From SB11 sp965249955 (GTDB taxonomy: Bacteria > Bacteroidota > Bacteroidia > UBA8524): a stretch of DNA of 64,000 nucleotides. The translations under genes were made by a program, and so were the position numbers. Location: positions 372,001-436,000 of the forward strand of contig OZ252261.1 of assembly GCA_965249955.1 (NCBI GenBank), read 5' to 3'. Numbering within the stretch: position 1 is the stretch's first letter; each line of letters starts with the position of its first letter. Under the pieces are notes generated by a model. The model saw nothing but the letters and a program-made list of their open reading frames with translations. It made no database searches and was not told where the DNA came from. Below, one piece after another: positions 45,936 to 54,033 of this stretch.

Positions 45936-45963
45936 TATACTAACGCTTGTTTGTTTAGTATAA
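45935..45963. promoter_or_regulatory. Operator-like inverted repeat at SDR start
   Basis: TTATACTAA (45935-45943) and its reverse complement TTAGTATAA (45955-45963) with an 11-base spacer, overlapping the first base of the SDR start codon. Size and spacing fit a dimeric regulator site. Confidence 0.5.
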
Positions 45964-46006
45964 CCTTTTTTCCGGCAAATGGTTTTTAAGCCTACACACA
46001 TAAATA

Positions 46007-46043
46007 AAAGGGTCAGCCCCGCCTGCGGCGGGGCTGACCCTTT
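46007..46043 (-). terminator. GC-rich hairpin after the propeller T9SS gene
   Basis: 17-bp perfect stem (46007-46023 with 46027-46043) and 3-base loop, unusually GC-rich for this window; a short TTTTATTT follows on the minus strand, 30 bases past the gene ending at 46071. Confidence 0.75.
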
Positions 46044-46070
46044 ATTATTAATTACACAAATCTAGAGACT

Positions 46071-48824
46071 TTACCTGTTTACATTAACCATTCGCCCGCT
46101 AAACTGCCCGCCTTCGGTTTTTAACACATAAAAATATATACCTGTGGGCTGATTTGCCAAATTAAGTTGAACCCTGTTTTCACCTGCATTGTAATATTGT
46201 GCAGGTATGCTTTGCACTACTTGCCCCAATGTATTGTATACTTCTATAGTTCCTTTGGTTTCAAACGACAGGTTAAATACTAATGCGGCACTGCCACTAA
46301 ATGGATTGGGCACTACTTTTACGTCTTGTAATGGATTTTTAATTTCATCGCCTATACTAAGACCTGCGGGCTTGGTAGCGCAAGTAGGAAAATTATTATT
46401 TACGTACCAGTTTTTTACCGCTTTAACATGGTTGAGGTTTTTTGCCCAGCTTGTATTTAAGCCATTGGGTTGGTTGGCTTCTCGACTATAAACTATAGCA
46501 TAGCTAAAGGTTTTAGTTTCGCCTGCATTAAAAGTGTATGGGCCTGTTGATTGAACATATCGCCTCTCTCCTTTTACTGCTCCTACTTCAGCCTCGTTCC
46601 ATTCGCCAAGTGTATAGGGTGTACCTGATAGGGCTAAGTTTGTAGACATTCCCTTATTAGCACCTACCGGCACAACTAAGCCTGAATCATTTTTATATTT
46701 CGCCCTTAATAGGTTATAATAATGCTTACTTATTGTTGGGTTACCAACTATTGAATAATCGTTAGTATAGGGTATAAAGTTCGTCATACTATCTGATAAG
46801 AAAACAGTACTAATAATGGGTGGGTTTTCGCCATATCCATTTACCCCTTCATCATCATTATCGCCATTATACCCAAAGGCAAAATTATTTTCGGGATTAC
46901 AGCCTACATAATCATCAGTACCGTTTCCCAAATCCACATCAGTCCATATACCAATATAAGCGCTATCGTATTGGTTGGTACTTCTGTTAATTATTTTATA
47001 CTCGTAAAATGTTGTGTAGTTTATCGCCTCATTAAAACTACCAGCTTGTATTGAATCACAGTTGTAAGCATAGGCCATTGCATGTACTTCTACCCCAAGT
47101 GGCAAACCTTGTGATTCGCTATGTACATTCCCTGCATCATTAAAAATCCAGTAAAGGGCTTGCTCACCTTTTATCTTAGGATAATCACCTTGCAGCGGTT
47201 CATAAATTCCATTATTATCAACATCAACAAAAGGAGCTAAGTTGCTGCTATAATTTCCTGTACCGTGTGCAGGCCACGAAACAAAATCACCAGGCGGGGT
47301 ATAACTTCCGTTGGCTAAAGAGCCATCGGCATAGTGCTTTTTAAAATCTTGAATTTCCCAGTTGTTTATTTTCCAAATTTTAAGGTAAGAGCTATCACCA
47401 CCTGTTGGCGATGAAGCCGAAATAGTATCTAACGGCCCGGGGAAATAGTCAATACCATACCTATAAGTCATTGCAGCAGTATGTAAGTTTTTCCCGCCAT
47501 CTATACCTCCCATCCAAAGTGCTGATGCAAATATGGGCGACTTGCATGTGTTTTTAGGAACTTCGTATTTACTTTGAGAGAACAAATCCCAAAACATATC
47601 ACCATTGTTTAGCGCTAAAGCACTTACTTGGTTTATATCCAGTTTTTCTGGAGCTGCATTTTGCAATACCGAAAGATTTTCATCCTCGTTGGCTATTTTA
47701 CTAAAATCATTAATTATAAATGCACGTTGATCAAAAGCACCTAACCAAAGCTGACCATTGGGCATTTTTTTGAGATGCAAGGGAAGATATTCTGAGGTAT
47801 ACACCTCTCTTTCAGCTGTGCTTGGGGGTGTAGGGGTTGTTTTAAGGAAGTATTTTGACAGTCTATTTTTACTGTCAATCTTAATAAGTGACGGTTTAAG
47901 TGCAGTTAATGATGGATTTCTCATGCCCAAACTAGCCACTATTTCGCCTGTTTTGGTTTCAGTTATATTAAAAATACGTGATGGAATGCGATCTACTTCT
48001 TTAAAACCACAGTCCACCACTTCTTCAATAGGATTGATTATTCCCGAACGGAGCACTGACATACCAAAGTAAACTTGCCCGTTTTTACTGGCCGATTCGC
48101 TACCAATCCAAAGTTCCTTTTTATCGCTTCTCCAATACAGTGAATATATGCTATCGCATAGCAAACCTGAGTTTGATTTATCGTATACGGTGTAGGTATT
48201 GTTAGCCGACATTTTCACTATTCCACCATTAGTACCTAGCCATATATCACCATTATCGCCTTTGGCAATAGTATATATCATAGCGTTGGCCTTGCCCCAA
48301 AGATTGCTTCCGTAGTAGGTAAAATTGTTTATGTTGTTAATTTCTAACTTACCCAAACCATTATCAGAGCCTATCCACATAAAGCCATTATCCTCTTTAA
48401 GGGCAAGAATTTTTTTTCCCAACCCTTTTTGGGTAAGTCCCGGAGAGTAAATTATTCCGTTACTTAAATTATTAGATTTTGATTGACTTTGCAAACCTAC
48501 ATCGGTGCCAATCCATATAGAAAATTTGGTGCAAGCAATTGCGTATACCGAATTGCTCATCAGCTTCCCATCAATATTGCTGTACTGAACAATACTGTTT
48601 CCATCCCACTTGGCTATTCCTGCACCTTGTATGCTAACTAGGGGAAACTCTCGGCCAAAACTCATCCATACGTCTCCGTTAGAATCAAAGTCAACATCGC
48701 TTATATATAATCCGGGTAGACTAAAAAAATTATCGGTAAAATTTACTTCGGTATAGCCCTTTTGTGCATTGGCATTATTAATTAAAAGGCAACCAAAAAT
48801 GAGAATAATAAATATTTTTTTCAT
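46071..48824 (-). CDS. T9SS surface protein with Reg_prop-type propeller
   Basis: 917 residues. Signal peptide, then repeats of the form NSVYAIACTKFSIWIGTDVG and NGDIWLGTNGGIV in residues about 40-300, like the ligand-binding propeller of two-component hybrid sensors. A middle region with YAYNCD and YKIINRST follows, and a C-terminal T9SS sorting domain (VPNPFSGSA, VYNTLGQVV, QPTGIYFYVLK). No sensor kinase domain, so a stand-alone secreted propeller. Ligand unknown. Confidence 0.85.
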   Translation of the reverse strand: MKKIFIILIFGCLLINNANAQKGYTEVNFTDNFFSLPGLYISDVDFDSNGDVWMSFGREFPLVSIQGAGIAKWDGNSIVQYSNIDGKLMSNSVYAIACTKFSIWIGTDVGLQSQSKSNNLSNGIIYSPGLTQKGLGKKILALKEDNGFMWIGSDNGLGKLEINNINNFTYYGSNLWGKANAMIYTIAKGDNGDIWLGTNGGIVKMSANNTYTVYDKSNSGLLCDSIYSLYWRSDKKELWIGSESASKNGQVYFGMSVLRSGIINPIEEVVDCGFKEVDRIPSRIFNITETKTGEIVASLGMRNPSLTALKPSLIKIDSKNRLSKYFLKTTPTPPSTAEREVYTSEYLPLHLKKMPNGQLWLGAFDQRAFIINDFSKIANEDENLSVLQNAAPEKLDINQVSALALNNGDMFWDLFSQSKYEVPKNTCKSPIFASALWMGGIDGGKNLHTAAMTYRYGIDYFPGPLDTISASSPTGGDSSYLKIWKINNWEIQDFKKHYADGSLANGSYTPPGDFVSWPAHGTGNYSSNLAPFVDVDNNGIYEPLQGDYPKIKGEQALYWIFNDAGNVHSESQGLPLGVEVHAMAYAYNCDSIQAGSFNEAINYTTFYEYKIINRSTNQYDSAYIGIWTDVDLGNGTDDYVGCNPENNFAFGYNGDNDDEGVNGYGENPPIISTVFLSDSMTNFIPYTNDYSIVGNPTISKHYYNLLRAKYKNDSGLVVPVGANKGMSTNLALSGTPYTLGEWNEAEVGAVKGERRYVQSTGPYTFNAGETKTFSYAIVYSREANQPNGLNTSWAKNLNHVKAVKNWYVNNNFPTCATKPAGLSIGDEIKNPLQDVKVVPNPFSGSAALVFNLSFETKGTIEVYNTLGQVVQSIPAQYYNAGENRVQLNLANQPTGIYFYVLKTEGGQFSGRMVNVNR

Positions 48825-48918
48825 AGCAATAGAAGGTTAGTGTAAAACTTGTTTCTCACTTAATCTAACGCATCTAGCCACTAACAGGTTGGAAAACAGC
48901 ACAAAAAAGCAATTGCGA

Positions 48919-50235
48919 TTACTTTTTTGTATCCCCCTTTAATGCTGCTTGATACACCTTTAAACAACGTTCGCGAGCTATGCGATGATCAATTATTGGA
49001 CGTGGATATAATGGAGTACCGTATTCTTTTACCCAACGGCGTATATATTTAAATTCAGGGTCGAATTTTTGTTGTTGCAACTCAGGATTAAACACCCTAA
49101 AGTAGGGTGCAGCATCTACCCCACTGCCTGCTGCCCACTGCCAACCTCCGTTGTTGCTTGCCAACTCAAAATCAAGAAGTTTTTGGGCAAAATAGGCTTC
49201 GCCCCAACGCCAATCTATTAACAAATGTTTGGTAAGAAAACTAGCCACCACCATACGCACACGGTTGTGCATGTACCCCGTTTCGTTAAGCTCACGCATA
49301 CCTGCATCAACCATTGGGTAGCCTGTTTTCCCTTCGCACCATTTTGCAAAATGCTCTTCGTTATTGCTCCATTGTATTTTATCGTACTCAGACCGAAAGG
49401 CATTTTCTACCACATGGGGATAGTGCCACAAAATGCTCATATAAAACTCTCGCCAAATAAGCTCGTTAAAATATTTCTCGCTTATAGCTTTGGCCTTTGC
49501 AGCCTTCTCTCGTATACTCACAGTTCCAAACCTAAAATGCACACTAAGCTTTGAAGTTCCGTTTACCGAAGGTATATCGCGGGTTTGGGCAAAGTTTTTA
49601 ATTATACCGCTTGCCACTGTGGTTGAGGGAAACTCTTTACCTGTGGGTATAAAGCCCATTTCGGCTAGGGTTATAGCTGCCAACGGTTCAACTTTTAAAA
49701 AATTAGAAAAGTATTTCTGCGTTGGATAAGGTTTTAGGTAAAAATCGGTCAGTTTTGCTTTCCACACTTTGCTGTAGGGTGTATATACAGTATATGGAGT
49801 ACCATCAGCCTTTAGTACTTCATCTTTCTCAAAAATTACTTGGTCTTTATGGGTAGAAAACAGAATGCCTTTTTGGTTTAGCAATTCGCCTATTTGCTCG
49901 TCCCGTTGTTTAGCATAAGGCTCGTAATCGTGGTTGGTAAACACCATTTTTACGGTATATTTTCGGGTGATATTTTGCCACGCATTTATAGGGGTATCGT
50001 AATACGTTTGCAGGCTACTACCCATTGCCTCTAATTTGCTTTTTATATCGGCTAAAGCATTGTAGATAAACTCAACCCTGCGATCGGCTTTATCTTCCAA
50101 CTTCTCCAAAATATTTTTATCAAAAATAAATATGGGCAACACAGGCAAACCACTTTTTAAGGCATGGTACAATCCTGCATTATCGTGTAATCGTAAATCT
50201 CTACGAAACCAAAAAATACAAACTTCTTGCTGCAT
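48919..50235 (-). CDS. Deoxyribodipyrimidine photolyase / cryptochrome family
   Basis: 438 residues. Starts VCIFWFRRDLRLHDN (photolyase alpha/beta domain), with the FAD domain segments NELIWREFYM, DAGMRELNETGYMHNRVRM, ASNNGGWQWAAGSGVDAAPYFRVFNP. It repairs UV-induced pyrimidine dimers using blue light and FADH-; a cryptochrome-like sensor role cannot be excluded. 17 bases after the TIGR01777 gene, so co-transcribed. Divergent from the MerR/B12-domain regulator. Confidence 0.93.
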   Translation of the reverse strand: MQQEVCIFWFRRDLRLHDNAGLYHALKSGLPVLPIFIFDKNILEKLEDKADRRVEFIYNALADIKSKLEAMGSSLQTYYDTPINAWQNITRKYTVKMVFTNHDYEPYAKQRDEQIGELLNQKGILFSTHKDQVIFEKDEVLKADGTPYTVYTPYSKVWKAKLTDFYLKPYPTQKYFSNFLKVEPLAAITLAEMGFIPTGKEFPSTTVASGIIKNFAQTRDIPSVNGTSKLSVHFRFGTVSIREKAAKAKAISEKYFNELIWREFYMSILWHYPHVVENAFRSEYDKIQWSNNEEHFAKWCEGKTGYPMVDAGMRELNETGYMHNRVRMVVASFLTKHLLIDWRWGEAYFAQKLLDFELASNNGGWQWAAGSGVDAAPYFRVFNPELQQQKFDPEFKYIRRWVKEYGTPLYPRPIIDHRIARERCLKVYQAALKGDTKK

Positions 50236-50252
50236 TTATATTTAACACCAAC

Positions 50253-51149
50253 CTACAACACATTGTTTAGGGTAGTTTCTAAATCGGGGTATTTAAACTC
50301 TAGCCCCGCATTTACAATTTTTCTAGCCGATATATTGTGGCTTACCAACAACTCGTAACTAAAACCACCAAACAGTAATTTAAGTGCAAAAGCAGGCACA
50401 TTGGGTAGCCAAATAGGTTTGCCCAAATGATTTGCTATGGCAGTTGTAATTTCTTTATTACTGGCTGGTTCAGGCGAAACTGCATTGTATACACCAACCA
50501 TATCTATGTTTTCTATTGATTTTAAAAACATAGCACACAAATCATCAATATGCACCCAGCTAATTTGCTGTTTACCATTGCCCAAAACAGCACCAAAACC
50601 CAGTTTAATGGGCTTAGCCATTTCGGCAGCAAAACCACCTTTTGGCGATAGTACAATACCTATTCTAAATATGCACAAGGGTATGTGTATGCTGTCAAAC
50701 CGCTGTGCTTCTGCTTCCCAATCAGCACATACTTTAGCCAAAAACACTTTACCGGCGGGTTTATCCTCAGTCATCAAGTCTGAAGTACTATTATAATACC
50801 CAACAGCTGAAGCCGATATTACTTTTTTAATAGGAATGTTATTTTTCTCAATGGTTTCATACAATAAGCGTGTGCTTTGCACTCGGCTATCATACAACTC
50901 TTTCTTTCTACTTTCTGTCCATCTTCCCTCACTTACATTTGCCCCTGCAAGGTTCACCACACAATCGGCGTCGGCAAAAGCTTCAATATCTATATATTCT
51001 TTTTTATAATCCCACTTATAGGTTTTCACCCCCTTCTTCTCCCCTGCTTTTCTCCCTAAATGTGCTACATTGTATCCTTTCTCAATCAATATTTCGGTTA
51101 GCCGACTTCCTACCAAGCCCGACCCTCCCGTAATTAAAATTTTCTTCAT
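50253..51149 (-). CDS. TIGR01777-family epimerase/oxidoreductase
   Basis: 298 residues. ILITGGSGLVGSRLTEIL opening, VVNLAGANVSEGRWT, PICAVGYYNST-like SASAVGYYNS, WVHIDDL and a C-terminal DUF1731-like tail. This extended-SDR family is widespread; the substrate is unknown. It heads the photolyase operon and is divergent from the MerR regulator at 51315, with 165 bases of shared promoter space. Confidence 0.88.
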   Translation of the reverse strand: MKKILITGGSGLVGSRLTEILIEKGYNVAHLGRKAGEKKGVKTYKWDYKKEYIDIEAFADADCVVNLAGANVSEGRWTESRKKELYDSRVQSTRLLYETIEKNNIPIKKVISASAVGYYNSTSDLMTEDKPAGKVFLAKVCADWEAEAQRFDSIHIPLCIFRIGIVLSPKGGFAAEMAKPIKLGFGAVLGNGKQQISWVHIDDLCAMFLKSIENIDMVGVYNAVSPEPASNKEITTAIANHLGKPIWLPNVPAFALKLLFGGFSYELLVSHNISARKIVNAGLEFKYPDLETTLNNVL

Positions 51150-51314
51150 CCGTTACAATATAATAAAACCTGTTATATACCAATGTATTACTAAAGTTTT
51201 TAAATTAACTTTTGTCTATTTTGCCACTCGGTATTTTTTTCCTTCAAGTTTTTTAAACAAACTAAACATTCATGTGTTTTAAAATTTGAAATGGAGGTAG
51301 CGAGCTAACTTTAA

Positions 51315-52223
51315 ATGTCAACTTTTTCAATAAAAGATATAGAAACCATTACCGGTATTAAGGCACACACGTTGCGAATATGGGAGCAACGCTACAACCT
51401 TATTACTCCTAAGCGTACCGAAACCAATATAAGGTACTACGTTGATGAGGATTTGCGCTATATACTTAATGTATCCATTCTTAATAATTATGGCATTAAG
51501 ATTTCAGAGATAGCCAAAATGTCTCATGAGAAAATACGTGAGATGGTATTGGTAATTTCTGAAAAAGATTCGCCACATTCATCACAAATAAAAGCCCTTA
51601 TTGGGGCTATGTTTAGCTTAGATGAAGGCGCTTTTAACACCGTGCTAACGGGCAATATTTTAAAAATGGGTTTAGAAGATACTGTTAGCCAAATAGTATT
51701 CCCGTTTTTGCACCAAATTGGTGTTTTATGGATGACAGAGGCTATACACCCTGCACACGAACATTTTATTACTAATCTTATCCGCCAAAAGCTATTTGTA
51801 GCTATTGATGCCCAAACGGGTAAGGTAGACAAAAACGGCAAGAAGTTTTTATTGTTTTTACCTGAAGGAGAAACACACGAAATAGGTTTGTTACTGGCCA
51901 ATTATACCTTGCGTACCAAAGGGCACCAAGTAGTGTATTTGGGGCAAAACCTTCCCCATGAGGATTTAGCTCGGGTTTTTAACTTTTACGAACCCGACTA
52001 TGTATTCTCTACAGTTACCTCAGCTCTTGATGGACAAGGTGTACAAGCATTTATCGACCATCTTTCAGAAAGCTGGCCTGATACTACTATTATACTTACT
52101 GGCTATTTAATTGTATCAAACACTAAGCTCAAATTTCCGCACAATGTAAGAGCGATAAAAGAAATTGCAGAGCTAACCAAAATAGCTACCGAAGCGCAAA
52201 AAATATACAGCTACCCTTCTTAA
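51315..52223 (+). CDS. MerR-family regulator with cobalamin-binding-type domain (CarH/LitR-like)
   Basis: 302 residues. MerR winged helix with TGIKAHTLRIWEQRYNLITPKR (residues 13-34). A helical bundle follows with W139-x9-E149-H150, the W-x9-EH signature that contacts adenosylcobalamin in CarH. The Rossmann-like B12 domain has EGETHEIG: E186-x-His188-x-x-G191, i.e. DxHxxG with Glu for Asp, the His kept as lower axial ligand. In light, CarH-type proteins lose DNA binding. Divergent from the photolyase operon. Confidence 0.85.
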   Translation: MSTFSIKDIETITGIKAHTLRIWEQRYNLITPKRTETNIRYYVDEDLRYILNVSILNNYGIKISEIAKMSHEKIREMVLVISEKDSPHSSQIKALIGAMFSLDEGAFNTVLTGNILKMGLEDTVSQIVFPFLHQIGVLWMTEAIHPAHEHFITNLIRQKLFVAIDAQTGKVDKNGKKFLLFLPEGETHEIGLLLANYTLRTKGHQVVYLGQNLPHEDLARVFNFYEPDYVFSTVTSALDGQGVQAFIDHLSESWPDTTIILTGYLIVSNTKLKFPHNVRAIKEIAELTKIATEAQKIYSYPS

Positions 52224-52259
52224 GTATAGATTTTATGCTTTAAGTTTGTTTGCATAGGT

Positions 52260-53945
52260 ATGCTGCAAATAAATAATCTTCACCTTTCGCTCACTACTGA
52301 TAATGGCTTTTTTACCGCCCTTAATAATGTATCGTTATCGGTAAACGCGCAACAATGTACAGCAGTTGTAGGTGAAAGCGGCAGCGGAAAAACACTTACA
52401 TCATTGGCTATAATGGGCTTATTGCCCCAAAAAGCTATTCACAAAATATCGGGAGAAATACTGTTTCAATCGCCCACCAAAGGCAAAATAGACTTATTAA
52501 AACTTGCACCGCACCAATGGCAAGAGATACGTGGCAAAGAAATAGCCATGATTTTTCAAGAGCCAATGACGGCTTTAAACCCCGTGTATACTTGCGCCAA
52601 ACAACTTTACGAAAACATAGGGCTGAACCACAAATTTGATAAAAAAACAATAAAAGAAAAGGCCATTGCCTTGCTTGAAGAAGTGAAACTGCACGATGTG
52701 GAGCGTATACTTTCATCATATCCCCACCAACTAAGCGGAGGACAACGTCAAAGGGTGATGATAGCTATGGCATTGGCACAAAACCCAAGCCTGCTGATTG
52801 CAGATGAACCCACAACCGCATTAGATGTTACCGTGCAAGCCGCTATAATGGATTTGTTGAGAGAATTGCAACACAGTCGCCAATTGGGTATACTATTTAT
52901 ATCGCACGATTTGGGTTTGGTGCGCAGTATAGCCCAACAAGTTGTGGTGATGTATAAAGGACAGGTGATGGAAAGCAATGCGGCTGAAAGTGTTTTTATT
53001 TCACCCCAAAACATATACACGCAAGCCTTGTTGCAGTGCAGCCCTGCCTCACACCCCAATGCACAGGTATTGCCTACGCTAAAAGACTTTTTTGACGAAA
53101 CCCCAACGGGTTTGGTAGCCAAACCCTATACGCCGTTTGCTGAAAATAGACTTAAAAAAGTCCCTTCAAAAGAGGCTGTAATAAGTATAAATAATCTGTT
53201 TGTAGAGTATGGGAACGATGGTGGTTTTTCATGGTTTAAAAAGAAGGAAGGAAAGAAAGTACTTAACAATATTTCATTAGAGATATACAAGGGCGAAACC
53301 CTTGCCGTTGTTGGCGAAAGCGGCAGCGGAAAAACCACTTTGGGCATGAGTATTTTGCAAACTACCCAAATAACTGGCGGAACGATTAACTATGCAGGCA
53401 AAACCTTTGACCTTAAAAAATATGCGGGACGAAAGGAGTTTAGAAAATATTTTCAGTTGGTGTTTCAAGACCCTTATTCGTCATTAAATCCGCGTATTAC
53501 TATTGGCAGCCAAATAGATGAGGCAGTGAAAAATTTTGACAGCACTACCAATGCTAAAACCCGCACGTTTGAACTATTAAAAATGGTGGGACTGGATGAA
53601 ACGGCCTACCCCAAATATCCCCATGAGTTTTCGGGCGGACAACGCCAGCGTATTTGTATAGCCCGCGCCCTTGCTCCCAATCCACAGTTTTTGGTGTTGG
53701 ATGAAGCTGTGTCGGCATTGGATGTATCGGTACAGGCGCAGGTACTAAACTTGCTAAAGAAATTGCAGGAAGAACTGGACTTGACTTATTTCTTCATCAC
53801 CCACGACCTTAATGTAGCCCGCTTTATTGCCGACCGTATTTTGGTGATTCAAAACGGACAGGTGGTTGAGTTGCAAGACACTGAAAGTCTTTTCACAAAA
53901 CCACAATCAGCTTATACGCAGCAGTTGCTTAGTGCTGCGCACTAG
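52260..53945 (+). CDS. Double ATP-binding protein of a peptide ABC transporter (DppD-DppF fusion type)
   Basis: 561 residues with two ABC domains. Walker A GESGSGKTLT and GESGSGKTTL, signatures LSGGQRQRV and FSGGQRQRI, Walker B LLIADEP and LVLDEA. The oligopeptide-type C-terminal extension (HPNAQVLPTLKDFFDE) lies between the halves, as in YejF/GsiA-type fusions. It would energise uptake of peptides or similar solutes, but no permease or binding protein is near. It follows the MerR gene by 36 bases. Confidence 0.93.
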   Translation: MLQINNLHLSLTTDNGFFTALNNVSLSVNAQQCTAVVGESGSGKTLTSLAIMGLLPQKAIHKISGEILFQSPTKGKIDLLKLAPHQWQEIRGKEIAMIFQEPMTALNPVYTCAKQLYENIGLNHKFDKKTIKEKAIALLEEVKLHDVERILSSYPHQLSGGQRQRVMIAMALAQNPSLLIADEPTTALDVTVQAAIMDLLRELQHSRQLGILFISHDLGLVRSIAQQVVVMYKGQVMESNAAESVFISPQNIYTQALLQCSPASHPNAQVLPTLKDFFDETPTGLVAKPYTPFAENRLKKVPSKEAVISINNLFVEYGNDGGFSWFKKKEGKKVLNNISLEIYKGETLAVVGESGSGKTTLGMSILQTTQITGGTINYAGKTFDLKKYAGRKEFRKYFQLVFQDPYSSLNPRITIGSQIDEAVKNFDSTTNAKTRTFELLKMVGLDETAYPKYPHEFSGGQRQRICIARALAPNPQFLVLDEAVSALDVSVQAQVLNLLKKLQEELDLTYFFITHDLNVARFIADRILVIQNGQVVELQDTESLFTKPQSAYTQQLLSAAH

Positions 53946-53975
53946 CCGTTTATTTTACATTTATCATTAAACAAA

Positions 53976-54000
53976 AAATGAGGACTAAAAGCCCCCATTT
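53976..54000 (-). terminator. Terminator for the minus strand T9SS gene
   Basis: 8-bp stem with one G-T pair (53976-53983 with 53993-54000), then a T-rich run on the minus strand. Confidence 0.6.
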
Positions 54001-54033
54001 CTATTATTCAATTAGTTAGGTAAGTTTTTATAC

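Noticed and set aside
51150..51314. CarH-like operator repeats
   Set aside because: AT-rich direct repeats such as TGTTATATAC and TGTATTAC are visible but too weak to call without comparison.
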